Of a DNA stretch of 64,000 nt, positions 8,798 through 17,492 are shown in pieces (the first letter of the stretch is position 1; each line of letters starts with the position of its first letter). Made by a program: the position numbers and the translations under genes. The notes below the pieces were generated by a model. That model was not told the origin of the DNA. It saw only the letters and a list, made by a program, of their open reading frames with translations, and did not search any database. Source of the stretch: Pseudonocardia humida (GTDB lineage Bacteria > Actinomycetota > Actinomycetes > Mycobacteriales > Pseudonocardiaceae); contig NZ_JAGSOV010000061.1 in NCBI RefSeq assembly GCF_023898865.1, positions 1 through 64,000 on the forward strand, given 5' to 3'.

Positions 8798-9684
8798 GAC
8801 GTGGCCCCGGGAACCGGGAGGGCGAGCGCGGTGCGCAGCGCGTGCAGGAACTCTTCCGGGCGGTCCAGCACCGGATCGTCCCCGGCGCCGTCGATCACGT
8901 GCAGCGGCCAGCCGTGGCGAGTGGCGGCCCGCTCGGCGACGCGCAGCGGGGTCGCCAGGTCGTGCCGGCCCCAGATGAGGGTGGTGGGCACGTCGATCCG
9001 GTCGAGCACGTCTGCGGGGATCGCGGTCGCCGCGAAGTGCCCGATCAGCGCGCCCATGGCGGCCTGGACGCCGGGGTCACCGGCCCGCTCGACGGCGTAC
9101 GCCGCGAACGGCTCCCACCGCCCGCCCAGCCGCTCGCGGACCCGGTCCAGGTCGAACGCGCAGAACTCCATGAAGCGGTGGTAGCTGTCGGCGTCCGGGC
9201 GCCCGAGGAAGCGGTGCATCGCCAGGGCGAACCGGGGATCGGGGTCGAACCCTGCCAGGCCGAGGGCGTCCACCAGCACCAGGCCGTCCAGCGCACCGGG
9301 GTGGTCGGCGGCGAACCGGGCCCCGACGGCTCCCCCGACGACCCGCCCGACCAGGGCAGGCGGGGACGGGCAGGTCTGCTCGACCAGCTCGCCGAGCCAG
9401 CGCAGGACGAGATCCGCGTCCAGCGGGCCGTCCGGGACGCCGCTGGCGCCGTGACCGGGCAGGTCGGGGACGACCACGCGGTGGGTGCGGACCAGGTCCG
9501 GGAGCACCGGCAGCCAGCCGGCCGCGAACTCGCCGGGTCCGTGCAGCAGCACCATCGGTGGGCCGTCGCCGCCCTCCAGCACGGCCGTCGGGACGCCGGC
9601 CGGCCGCAGCCGCCGCTCCTCGACCGGGGCGCCGGCGAGCACCGCCCGCCGTGCGCCGTCCGCTGGATCCGCTGTACCGGTCAT
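8794..9684 (-). CDS. alpha/beta-hydrolase-fold protein lacking catalytic Ser and His
   Basis: 296 residues; ATG at 9684 with GGGAGG upstream. The fold is clear: LLHGPGEFAAGW oxyanion region, DLPGHGAS, and a C-terminal IWGRHDLATPL with the acid residue. However, the nucleophile elbow reads G113-R-V115-V-G where the family has G-x-S-x-G, and the segment that normally supplies the catalytic His (GAGH) reads GAGDD. I checked the nucleotides (GGG CGG GTC GTC GGG); no shift explains it. It therefore probably is not a hydrolase; cofactor-free decarboxylase, cyclase or binding roles are alternatives. It is the first gene of the flavoenzyme operon. A -10-like TAGCGT lies on the minus strand at 9728-9723. 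Confidence 0.85.
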   Translation of the reverse strand: MTGTADPADGARRAVLAGAPVEERRLRPAGVPTAVLEGGDGPPMVLLHGPGEFAAGWLPVLPDLVRTHRVVVPDLPGHGASGVPDGPLDADLVLRWLGELVEQTCPSPPALVGRVVGGAVGARFAADHPGALDGLVLVDALGLAGFDPDPRFALAMHRFLGRPDADSYHRFMEFCAFDLDRVRERLGGRWEPFAAYAVERAGDPGVQAAMGALIGHFAATAIPADVLDRIDVPTTLIWGRHDLATPLRVAERAATRHGWPLHVIDGAGDDPVLDRPEEFLHALRTALALPVPGATS

Positions 9685-9798
9685 GGTCGCCTCCCGGTGC
9701 CCTGTGCAGTGCTGGGATGGCGACGCTAGGGAGCCGGACCGCCCGACCGCGTCGGACGGAATGCCCATGCCGGGATGTGGGTGGTTCTGCGCAGGCGG

Positions 9799-11448
9799 CT
9801 AGACCAGGTGGTGCTCGTAGGCGTAGGCGGTGGCCGCCGATCGCGACGGCAGGTCCAGCTTGGTGAAGATGTTGCTCAGGTGCCGGGCCACGGTCTTCTC
9901 GCTGAGGAACAGCTCGGCAGCGATCGCCCGGTTGCCCATGCCGGTGGCCACCAGCCGCAGCACGTCCAGCTCGCGGGCGGTCAGCGGGCTCACCGACCCC
10001 TCGGGACGCCGTCGGGCCAGCGACTCCACCCGCGCGAGGTCGGGTGCCGCGCCGAGCTGCTGGAACGTCGACCCCGCGGCGTCGAACTCCATGGCGGCGC
10101 CGTCCTCGTCCCCCAGCGCGCGGCAGGCCAGTCCCAGCAGGACCCGGCTGCGCGCCGCCTCGTAGGGCGCCCCCAGCTCGTACCACAGCGACCACCCGCG
10201 GCGCAGCGGCGCCAGGGCGGCCCGGGCGTCGCCCTCGCCCAGCAGGACGGCTCCGGTCGCCTGCGCGGACGCCGCGCGCAGCAGCGGCGCGTCCAGGTCG
10301 GCGGTGATCAGCGCCAGCTCGTCGGCGCCGGTGCGGGCGGCGCGGACGTCGCCGGCGACCAGCATGATCTCGACGTGCGCGGGCAGCAGCCGGGCCCGGC
10401 CGACCCGGTCCTCGGCCTCGCCGAGGCACCGGGCGATCGACACGCGGGCGGCGTCCGTGCCGCCCTGCGCCAGCCGCAGCAGCGCCAGCCCCGGCTGCGG
10501 CTCCCGACCCGCCCGGTTGGCCTGCTGGTACAGCTCCTCGGCCGCGGCGAACTCACCGCGCAGCCGAGCCACCTCGGCCCGCTGGTAGAACGCCGCTCCG
10601 ATCCCCGGGTGCTCGGGACCGGTGCCGCGGTTGCCGGTCCGGAACCGTTCGCAGGCCCGCTGCGCCTCGTCCGCGGCGTCCGGCCACGCCCCGTGCAGCT
10701 GCATGATCTCCGCCCGGTGCACGAGGCACTGGCCGCGGTAGAGCACGAGGTCGGGCTGGGAGTCGCACCAGTGGGCCAGCGCGGCCGTCCACTCCTGGGC
10801 GCGCCGCAGGTCGAAGGTCTCCTGGCAGCCCTCGATCACCGTGCAGTAGCTGTCCCCGGCCACGATCGGGGACACCTCGTCGCCGGTCACCGCGATCATC
10901 GCCTCGTCGAGCAGGGCCATGCCCGCGGTGGGCTCGCCCCGCCGGATCAGCGCCCGCCCCTGGCCGACCCGGGCCAGGGCGACCAGGTCGGGCTCACCGA
11001 AGCGGTCACCGACCTCGACCGCCCGACCGAAGACCTCGCAGGCGGTGGCGGTGTCGCCGGCGAAGATCGCCTGCATCGCGACCGGGTAGAGCAGGTACCC
11101 CCGCTCCACGCAGTCGTGCCGGCCCTCGTCGAGCAGCCGTCGGGCCCGCGCGAGCCACCCGCCCGCGCGACCCGCTTCACCCGACTGCAGGGCGTGGAAG
11201 GCCGACCAGAACGCGCACCGCGCCGCCCGGACCCGATCACCGCGCCGGACGAACTCCCGGTGGACGCGCGCCAGCACCTCGGCGCCCGTGTCGGGCCGGC
11301 CGACCAGGTACGCCGCCGTCGCCAGGTGCTCCAGGTCCTCCGGATCGAGCGGCGACTCCCGGTCGGCGCCGGACAGCTCGGCGAAGGCCGCCGCCCACGC
11401 CCGCTGACCGAACGCCAGCCGCCCTCGTTCGACAGACCCGGTCGCCAT
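9799..11448 (-). CDS. LuxR-family regulator with TPR-like sensor region
   Basis: 549 residues. The C-terminal about 60 residues form a LuxR/GerE helix-turn-helix (LTARELDVLRLVATGMGNRAI, then SEKTVARHLSNIFTKL). The long N-terminal part is alanine/leucine-rich and helical, resembling TPR arrays, with no P-loop, so this is not a full LAL ATPase regulator. ATG at 11448 has GGGAGG 5 bases upstream; the frame is open to 11487. It lies 114 bases upstream of the flavoenzyme operon on the same strand, so it plausibly controls that operon or is cotranscribed with it. The inducer is unknown. Confidence 0.83.
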   Translation of the reverse strand: MATGSVERGRLAFGQRAWAAAFAELSGADRESPLDPEDLEHLATAAYLVGRPDTGAEVLARVHREFVRRGDRVRAARCAFWSAFHALQSGEAGRAGGWLARARRLLDEGRHDCVERGYLLYPVAMQAIFAGDTATACEVFGRAVEVGDRFGEPDLVALARVGQGRALIRRGEPTAGMALLDEAMIAVTGDEVSPIVAGDSYCTVIEGCQETFDLRRAQEWTAALAHWCDSQPDLVLYRGQCLVHRAEIMQLHGAWPDAADEAQRACERFRTGNRGTGPEHPGIGAAFYQRAEVARLRGEFAAAEELYQQANRAGREPQPGLALLRLAQGGTDAARVSIARCLGEAEDRVGRARLLPAHVEIMLVAGDVRAARTGADELALITADLDAPLLRAASAQATGAVLLGEGDARAALAPLRRGWSLWYELGAPYEAARSRVLLGLACRALGDEDGAAMEFDAAGSTFQQLGAAPDLARVESLARRRPEGSVSPLTARELDVLRLVATGMGNRAIAAELFLSEKTVARHLSNIFTKLDLPSRSAATAYAYEHHLV

Positions 11449-11521
11449 CGAGGCCTCCCGCGTTCGACGCCGCGCAGAGGCGAACACTACGCAGAGGACA
11501 CGGTCGGCGACTACGCAGTGC

Positions 11522-11716
11522 TCAACCGGGCAGCACGTAGACCGCGTTCTTGATCGGCTCGTTGAGCACGAACGGGTGCTGTGGCTGGCCGATGCCGACG
11601 ACTACGGGCCGCCACGGCGCATCCGGGTCGCTCACCTGCGTCCAGCCGATGACGGCGAGGTTCTCACCGCCGCCCTGGATCCGGAGCGGGTACGCCTGCG
11701 GGAGCATTTCCATCAT
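11522..11716 (-). CDS. small hypothetical protein
   Basis: 64 residues from ATG at 11716, with AGGA about 9 bases upstream; a second in-frame ATG is at 11713. The sequence is soluble and beta-like (YPLRIQGGG, WRPVVVGIGQPQHPF, LNEPIKNAVYVLPG). I do not recognise the family. Natural amino-acid composition and a ribosome site in front suggest a real gene. It is divergent from the ABM-domain gene across 141 bases. Confidence 0.55.
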   Translation of the reverse strand: MMEMLPQAYPLRIQGGGENLAVIGWTQVSDPDAPWRPVVVGIGQPQHPFVLNEPIKNAVYVLPG

Positions 11717-11857
11717 CTCGTCATCCTGTCGCTCAGTTGATCTTCATCACAATACGGTGCGGCAAAGGCACCATTGCCATCGCGCGCGGGCCGGAGCATG
11801 GTGTGCGACGACCGGCGGCGCCGCCGGGGCGCTGCCCCGCTCGGAAGGGGGTGGGTC

Positions 11858-12478
11858 GTGTACGCACGCTCCACCACGGTCCTCGCACATCCACGGTCGA
11901 TCAACGCCGGCATCACGCACACCCGCGACGAGGTGATGCCGACCCTGATGGGCACCGACGGCTGCGTCGGCCTGTCCATGCTGGTCGACCGCGACTCGGG
12001 GCGCTGCATCATCACGAGTGCCTGGCAGAGCAGGGAGACCATGCGGGCCAGCGAGAGCCTGCTCCGGCCGGTCCGGGACCACGCCGCCGAGATACTGGGC
12101 GGCAGGCCGCAGGTCGACGAGTGGGAGATCGCGGTCCTGCACCGCGACCACACCTCCGAGCCGGGCGCCTGTGTCCGCGGGACCTGGGTGCAGACGCGGC
12201 CCGACCAGGCCGACCGCCTCATCGAGGCCTACCGGATGACGATCCTGCCCAGGATCCAGGAGTTCGACGGGTTCTGCAGCGCCAGCCTGATGATCGACCG
12301 GGCGTCCGGGCTGGCCGTGGGGTCGCTGACGTTCGACAGCCACACCGCCATGGAGCGCAGCCGTGAGCAGGCGCAGCGGGTGCGGGAATCGAGCATGGCG
12401 GAAGCGGACGCCGAGATCGTCGAGGTCGGTGAGTTCGAGTTGGCGCTCGCGCACCTACGGGTTCCCGAGATGGCCTGA
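11858..12478 (+). CDS. tandem antibiotic-biosynthesis-monooxygenase (ABM)-like protein
   Basis: 206 residues from GTG at 11858, preceded by GGAAGGGGG. Two copies of a dimeric alpha/beta-barrel unit are visible (about 1-95 and 105-195). Each has a first strand, an Arg/Asp-rich helix, an SLMIDRASG-type hairpin (SMLVDRDSG in copy one, SLMIDRASG in copy two) and a W/F-x-S helix (AWQSRETM, TFDSHTAM). Such proteins are monooxygenases, heme-degrading enzymes or stress-linked proteins; no haem ligand is evident. The internal duplication makes a pseudo-dimer in one chain. Function unassigned. Confidence 0.7.
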   Translation: MYARSTTVLAHPRSINAGITHTRDEVMPTLMGTDGCVGLSMLVDRDSGRCIITSAWQSRETMRASESLLRPVRDHAAEILGGRPQVDEWEIAVLHRDHTSEPGACVRGTWVQTRPDQADRLIEAYRMTILPRIQEFDGFCSASLMIDRASGLAVGSLTFDSHTAMERSREQAQRVRESSMAEADAEIVEVGEFELALAHLRVPEMA

Positions 12479-12650
12479 CCGCCGCACGGCCGACCCGCGG
12501 CGGCGACCCGGCGGTTGATCCCGGTGCGGCGCCGTCGCGGGTGCGTACCCTCCGGCAGACGCCGAGCACGTCGTCTCCGACCCGAAGGCGCCGGCCGAGG
12601 CCGCACTCGGAGCCCCGCCGACTCGCGGGCCGCCTGACGGGAAGCGGAGG

Positions 12651-15437
12651 TCACGCGCAGATCGGAGCTGCGTCGACAGCTCCCAGGAAGCGGATGCGTT
12701 CGGGCTCCGGCAGGTCTCCCACGAGGCCGCAGAGCTGGGCGGCCCACGCCGCGCGGTCGATCCTCCACAAGGCGATCGACCCGTCCGCGCGCAGGGAGGC
12801 CACGCGATCGGGTCCGACCGCGACGATCTGGGTGCCCTGCTGCCCGATCTCGCTCATCGGGAGCGGGTCCGCCCACTCGCCGATGAGCGAGCCGGCCCCC
12901 GCATCCCAGACGAGCACGGTGTTGCGCAGGACGCCCGTGGCCTCCCTTGTGGGACCGACGTTGCGCACGAGGATGCCGTCCTCACGCAGGAGCGCGGCGT
13001 CATCATCGGCGAACGCATCGTCGCCACCGACCAGCGGGACCTCTGAACCCGTCTCGATGTCCCGTACCGCGCGGTCGAACGCCACGTACCGCCCTCGACC
13101 ACCGGAGGTCGTACTCCAAGAGTGCTCGATCCGCGTGAAGGACGCGACCTCCTGCGGTTCCGCAGCGCCGATGTCGAAGACCGTCGTGTCGACCGCTCCG
13201 AGGGGATCGAAGGGTTCGATCGACACGACGGCGCCGTCGGCGTCGGCGACGACACCGAGGGACCGGTCCGACGTGTCCTCCAACCTCCGCAGCAGCGAGG
13301 TCCCGGCCGCGGATGCCGCCCAGATCTCCCTGGTCTCCGGCGATCCGGACGCAGACGGGGTGGCCAGCCGGAACAGCTGGGTCCGGCCGGTGGCGCGCTG
13401 GACGGCTTCCGCCGCGGACCGCGGGTCTTGGGCCCGCTCCCGGGTGACCTCGACGAGCTCGGGCATCCGGTACGTGATGACGTCGCCCTCGGACCAGACG
13501 GCGAGACGCGAGCCTTCCCGGCTGAAGACGGTCGACTCGAGCAGGGACCCGCCCGGCAGGCGGTCTCTCGTCGCCGCGACCTCGCCCACCGCTGAACCCG
13601 ATGCGATGTCCCAGATCTGGACGGAGGCGTCCCGGACGAGCCCGAGCCACCGGCCGTCATCGCTGGCCACCAGCCCCGGCTGTTCGGCCACGCCGTCCGG
13701 GGTCGGCTCCGCGCGCAGCCCCGCCAGCACCTCGAAACGGCGGTCGTCGGCGAGGTCGAGGACGACCGCCGTACCGTCGACGTCCGACGCGACGCCGTAG
13801 CGGCCCTCGGCGTCCAGGTCGATCCGTTGGATGGCGGCCGGCAACGTCGCCACCACCTCGGGCGCGGTCTCGCCCGGCTCGAACCGTAGCAGTGCGCCAG
13901 TACCGGTCCCGACGACGACGGATTCCGCATCGCCGGAGACCGCGACGGTGGCGATGCCGGACTCGTCGGTGAACTCCTGCCTGTGCCGGATCCGACCGGC
14001 AGCGAGGTCCCACATCTCCACTGTCGTGTTCTCCAGGAGGACCGCTGCGTGCCGTCCGTCCGCCGCCACGTCCTGGTAGTCCCGCGGCTGCCTGGGGAAG
14101 ACCGCATCGACGGACCTGGCACGCGTCGCGGTCTCCGCGGCTGTCACCGCGTCGGTCGTGGCGACGAGCGACGGACCGCCCGGTGCTGCGAGGTCGTAGA
14201 CCTGACCGTCAGCACCCGCTGGTGCGTCGGCCACGCCGATCGCGAGGTAGCGGCCGTCCGCCGAGATGCCCGTCGTGCGGCCACCGGTCACGGGCGTCGT
14301 CGACAGGAGCTGCGCGCTGGGCAGGTGCCAGATGTCGACGTGCAGCTGGAAGAGCACTGCCAAGCGGTCGTCGGTCAGGAACGTCAAGGCGGGAGATACG
14401 TTGCCCTCGGGGTCGTCGGTGGTCAGCCGACCGAGTTCGGCACCGGTGTCGACGTCCCACACCCGCACGGTCCCATCCTGGCTGCTGACACCCACGGCCG
14501 TCGTGCCGTCCGGGCTTATCGCCACGCCGGTGAGCGGCTCGTCGCCGGTCAGCGGGTCGACGCCGGTCGCCACCCGGCTCGCCTCGACCAGGTAGCGGAC
14601 GATGTGCCGGTTGCGGTCCACGGCGTCCATGAGGGCCGACGCGGTCTGCGGCGATTGCTCCGCCTCGTGCGCTAGGAGTGCCAACCGGGCCGAGAGCACC
14701 GGATCACGCGCAGCCACGTTCGCCGATTCGGCCACCAACGCTCGTGCGGTGGACGAGCGCAGTTGGGCAGCTGCCAGGTCCCGCTGGCCGAACGCGTACA
14801 CCGATGTGGCAGTGGTGGCGACCGCGAGGGCAGTCAGGCCTGCCATCCCGGCCTGCAGGATGCGTCGGCCGTTGCGAGAGGCGCGCTCATCCTCGTCGGC
14901 CAGCTCGTCCTTGCGCAAACCGCGCATCGGCGCGGCCAGGGTCCTCGCTGACTCCCGGAGTCGGTTGTTCCGCTGTCCCCGACGGGTCATGCCGCGAGCG
15001 CTGCGGACGTCCTCCCAGAGCGGTTCCTCGGCGAATCGTCGAGCGAGCAGCCGTTGCGGGAGCGCCGTCGTGCGCGTCCAGTCGAAGTCGCCGCGCTCGG
15101 GGTCCCAGACGATGTCGCCGTCGGTCAGCACGATGAACAGCTCGTCGAGCCGGCGGTTCTCCAACCACAACTCGACCTCCCGCTGCACCCAGGGCGATGC
15201 CGCGGCCGCCGGGGACGCCATCAGGATGAAGTACCGCGACGAACGGATCGCCTCCGCGATCGACTGCGGAAGCGGCTGTCCCATCGTGAGGCTCGACGAA
15301 TCGCGGAACACCCGCAGCGTGCTGCGCCGGTAGAACGGCTGCCCGACCCGGACGATCAGCCGCTGCAATTCCGGCGCGAGCTCGCGGTCGGTGCTGTGGC
15401 TGTACGACATGAACGCGGCGTACTGGACGACCGGCAC
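12651..15437 (-). CDS. TIR domain - transmembrane - WD40 repeat protein
   Basis: 928 residues from GTG at 15437 with GGGAGG 5 bases upstream. Residues 1-150 are a TIR domain: first strand YAAFMSYSHSTD, a BB-loop region around LRVFRDSSSL, and SPWVQREVELWLE with Glu87 in the position of the NADase catalytic Glu. A basic linker leads to one membrane helix (about 194-216), a short helical stretch, and then some 600 residues of WD40-like blades (TVRVWDVDTGAELG, VDIWHLPSA, VEMWDLAAGR, VQIWDIASG, VLVWDAGAGS), enough for one or two propellers. The TIR part should be inside the cell and the propeller outside. NAD cleavage, scaffolding or ligand sensing are open. No defence genes flank it. Confidence 0.85.
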   Translation of the reverse strand: MPVVQYAAFMSYSHSTDRELAPELQRLIVRVGQPFYRRSTLRVFRDSSSLTMGQPLPQSIAEAIRSSRYFILMASPAAAASPWVQREVELWLENRRLDELFIVLTDGDIVWDPERGDFDWTRTTALPQRLLARRFAEEPLWEDVRSARGMTRRGQRNNRLRESARTLAAPMRGLRKDELADEDERASRNGRRILQAGMAGLTALAVATTATSVYAFGQRDLAAAQLRSSTARALVAESANVAARDPVLSARLALLAHEAEQSPQTASALMDAVDRNRHIVRYLVEASRVATGVDPLTGDEPLTGVAISPDGTTAVGVSSQDGTVRVWDVDTGAELGRLTTDDPEGNVSPALTFLTDDRLAVLFQLHVDIWHLPSAQLLSTTPVTGGRTTGISADGRYLAIGVADAPAGADGQVYDLAAPGGPSLVATTDAVTAAETATRARSVDAVFPRQPRDYQDVAADGRHAAVLLENTTVEMWDLAAGRIRHRQEFTDESGIATVAVSGDAESVVVGTGTGALLRFEPGETAPEVVATLPAAIQRIDLDAEGRYGVASDVDGTAVVLDLADDRRFEVLAGLRAEPTPDGVAEQPGLVASDDGRWLGLVRDASVQIWDIASGSAVGEVAATRDRLPGGSLLESTVFSREGSRLAVWSEGDVITYRMPELVEVTRERAQDPRSAAEAVQRATGRTQLFRLATPSASGSPETREIWAASAAGTSLLRRLEDTSDRSLGVVADADGAVVSIEPFDPLGAVDTTVFDIGAAEPQEVASFTRIEHSWSTTSGGRGRYVAFDRAVRDIETGSEVPLVGGDDAFADDDAALLREDGILVRNVGPTREATGVLRNTVLVWDAGAGSLIGEWADPLPMSEIGQQGTQIVAVGPDRVASLRADGSIALWRIDRAAWAAQLCGLVGDLPEPERIRFLGAVDAAPICA

Positions 15438-15669
15438 CTGAACCTCCCGCTGACCAGGTGACGATCCTGTCGCTTCTCGTGCAGGTGCTGTTACCGAGAG
15501 CGATCATGAGTGGCGGTGCCGGCAGGGACTGAAGCGCCCTGGCAGATCCGGGGCGTTCTCCGGCATCGCCCACCCGGTCGATTCATCCCGGTCCGTAACG
15601 AGGCACCACACAGCGCGAGCGCAGTAACCGCTTAGCCCTTCTGCTACAGCACACCTCAACGGAGGCATC

Positions 15670-16180
15670 GTGACCAGCCCTCCTGACGCCCGGGTCGGCC
15701 CGACGCGGCCCCGCCCGGTCCGCGCCGCTCGACGACCAGCCCGCCCGACCCATCGTCCCCCCGGCCCGCGGGCCTGCGCCGGGAGGCCGAACCCGACCCC
15801 GGGCGCACCTCCCGTGTCAGGCAGCTGACCAGGCGAGGTCGACGCACCGCCATCGCCGTGCTTGGTTTCCTGATTGCGAGCCTCGTGATCCCCACAGCGA
15901 CCAGCAGTGGTCAGACCGATCGGGCGAACTCGCGCTCAAGAAGGAACCCAACGCCCAGATCCACCAGACCGTGACCGAGGCCGTGGCACTCACGGCGTGC
16001 ACCGCGCGCCTGCAGACCTGCTTCCCGGAGGCGCGGGTCCTGCGGGACCCCGACGTCGCGGCCGACCGCCACCTCCTCACCCGGACCCCGCAGGTGTCGC
16101 GAGCGGTGACCGAGGCCAACGCCGCCGGGTACAGCGGCGGCGCTGGCGACCTCCTCCGTGACCTCTGGCCGCCGCTGTAG
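15670..16180 (+). pseudogene. broken gene for a small secreted or anchored protein
   Basis: A GTG at 15670 has a strong GGAGG at 15661-15665, but its frame ends early. A second frame then reads a natural stretch GLRREAEPDPGRTSRVRQLT and a signal-like hydrophobic run AVLGFLIASLVIPTATSS (about 15768-15900). A third frame continues GELALKKEPNAQIHQTVTEA to a stop at 16178-16180. The pieces abut in order, so two frameshifts in one ancestral gene are the simplest reading. The mature part has two Cys (TACTARLQTCF). I do not recognise the family, and the case rests on coding character alone. Confidence 0.4.
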
Positions 16181-16238
16181 CCTCCCCTACACGTGGTGGA
16201 CGTACGCCAGGACAGTCACGCCGCCGGGCGGCCCGGTG

Positions 16239-17492
16239 TCACTCGAAGGCCTCCACCGTGTCGTAGCCCTTGCCGTTGTACTTCTGCACGACCACGGTCG
16301 GCACCGCGGGCTGGCCGGCTTCGGTGGTGCTCACCGCCGTACCCGGCAGCATGAGCGGCGCCTCGAAGTTCTCGATCGAGCGCAGCGCCCGCATGAAGTC
16401 CTCCCGGGTCGGCGCCGTCATCTTCGCGAAGGCCTGCTCGAGCGTCGCGCCGACCATCCAGCTCCACTGGCAGTGCGGGAACGCCGGGGCATCCGGGTAG
16501 TTGCCGTGCTCCTTCAGCGCCGCGAGGTACGTCCGCACGTCCTCGTCCTCGGCGAACGCGGGGCTGGCCGGCGCCTTCGCGAACGAGACGGAGTAGATGG
16601 CGGGGAACGCCGCGCCACCGCCGGGCTCGACGACCGCCCCCGGGCTCGACGTGTTGGAGGGCAGGAACCACCTCGGCAGCCAGTTCAGCTGCTGGGCCTT
16701 CTGCAGCGCGGAGACCGTGAGCGGCGTCACCGACATCGCGTTGAAGATGACGTCGGCGCCGCTGGCGGCGAGCTGGGTGATCTGCGCGTCGACGGAGGTG
16801 TCGGTCGCCTCGTAGGTCAGCTCGCCGACGATCTGGACGTTGCCCGCACCCTCGACGGCCGACTTGAAGCCCTCGACGTAGCCGGCGCCGTAGTCGTCGT
16901 TCTGCGACAGGATCGCGACCTTGTGCGCCCCGCCGGACGACGCGAGCAGCTTCCCGAACGCTTCGCCCTCGTTCTGGTAGATCGGCACGAAGCCGAGCTG
17001 CCACGGGCTCTCCTCGGTGTCGCTGAAGAGCGGGTCACCGGTCATCACCAGCACCTGCGGCACCTCGTCGGCGATCGCCGCGTCGCGCCAGGCGCGGTTC
17101 GTCGGCGTGCCCAGGCCGGCGGTCATCGCGAAGACGTCGCCCTTCAGCGAGTCGTAGTTCGCCTTCGCCCGCTGCGGGTCGTACCCGTCGTCCAGGGCCT
17201 CGATCTCGACCGTGCGGGTCTTCCCGTCGCCGAACGCGACACCCCCTTCGGCGTTCTTCGCGCCGAAGTACGCGGTGACGCCGGCGACGGTGCAGGTGCC
17301 CGGTCCCGCCGTGGCGCCGCTGAGCGGGGTGGAGATGCCGAGCTTGACGGCCGTGTCGGTGATGCCGGGGCTGGCCCCTCCGCCGGAGGCGCCGCCACCG
17401 CCTCCCTCGCGCGCGCAGCCCGCGAGCGTCAGGGCGAGCGCCGACGCAACGGCGATGCCGAGCGCCTTGCGCGAGCGGGAGTGCATGTTCAT
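16239..17492 (-). CDS. livK: Liv-type ABC transporter substrate-binding lipoprotein
   Basis: 417 residues. The lipoprotein signal peptide ends in lipobox LAGC (Cys near 26), followed by a Gly/Ser linker and a periplasmic-binding-protein type-1 fold (KLGISTPLSGATAGPGTCTV near 50, DDYGAGYVEGF, PTREDFMRAL). This is the branched-chain amino-acid/amide/aromatic-acid receptor family. It overlaps the upstream permease gene by 4 bases (ATGA) and is the last gene of the set. The neighbouring O-demethylase gene suggests a methoxylated aromatic or related acid as ligand rather than leucine; this is inferred from context only. Confidence 0.9.
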   Translation of the reverse strand: MNMHSRSRKALGIAVASALALTLAGCAREGGGGGASGGGASPGITDTAVKLGISTPLSGATAGPGTCTVAGVTAYFGAKNAEGGVAFGDGKTRTVEIEALDDGYDPQRAKANYDSLKGDVFAMTAGLGTPTNRAWRDAAIADEVPQVLVMTGDPLFSDTEESPWQLGFVPIYQNEGEAFGKLLASSGGAHKVAILSQNDDYGAGYVEGFKSAVEGAGNVQIVGELTYEATDTSVDAQITQLAASGADVIFNAMSVTPLTVSALQKAQQLNWLPRWFLPSNTSSPGAVVEPGGGAAFPAIYSVSFAKAPASPAFAEDEDVRTYLAALKEHGNYPDAPAFPHCQWSWMVGATLEQAFAKMTAPTREDFMRALRSIENFEAPLMLPGTAVSTTEAGQPAVPTVVVQKYNGKGYDTVEAFE

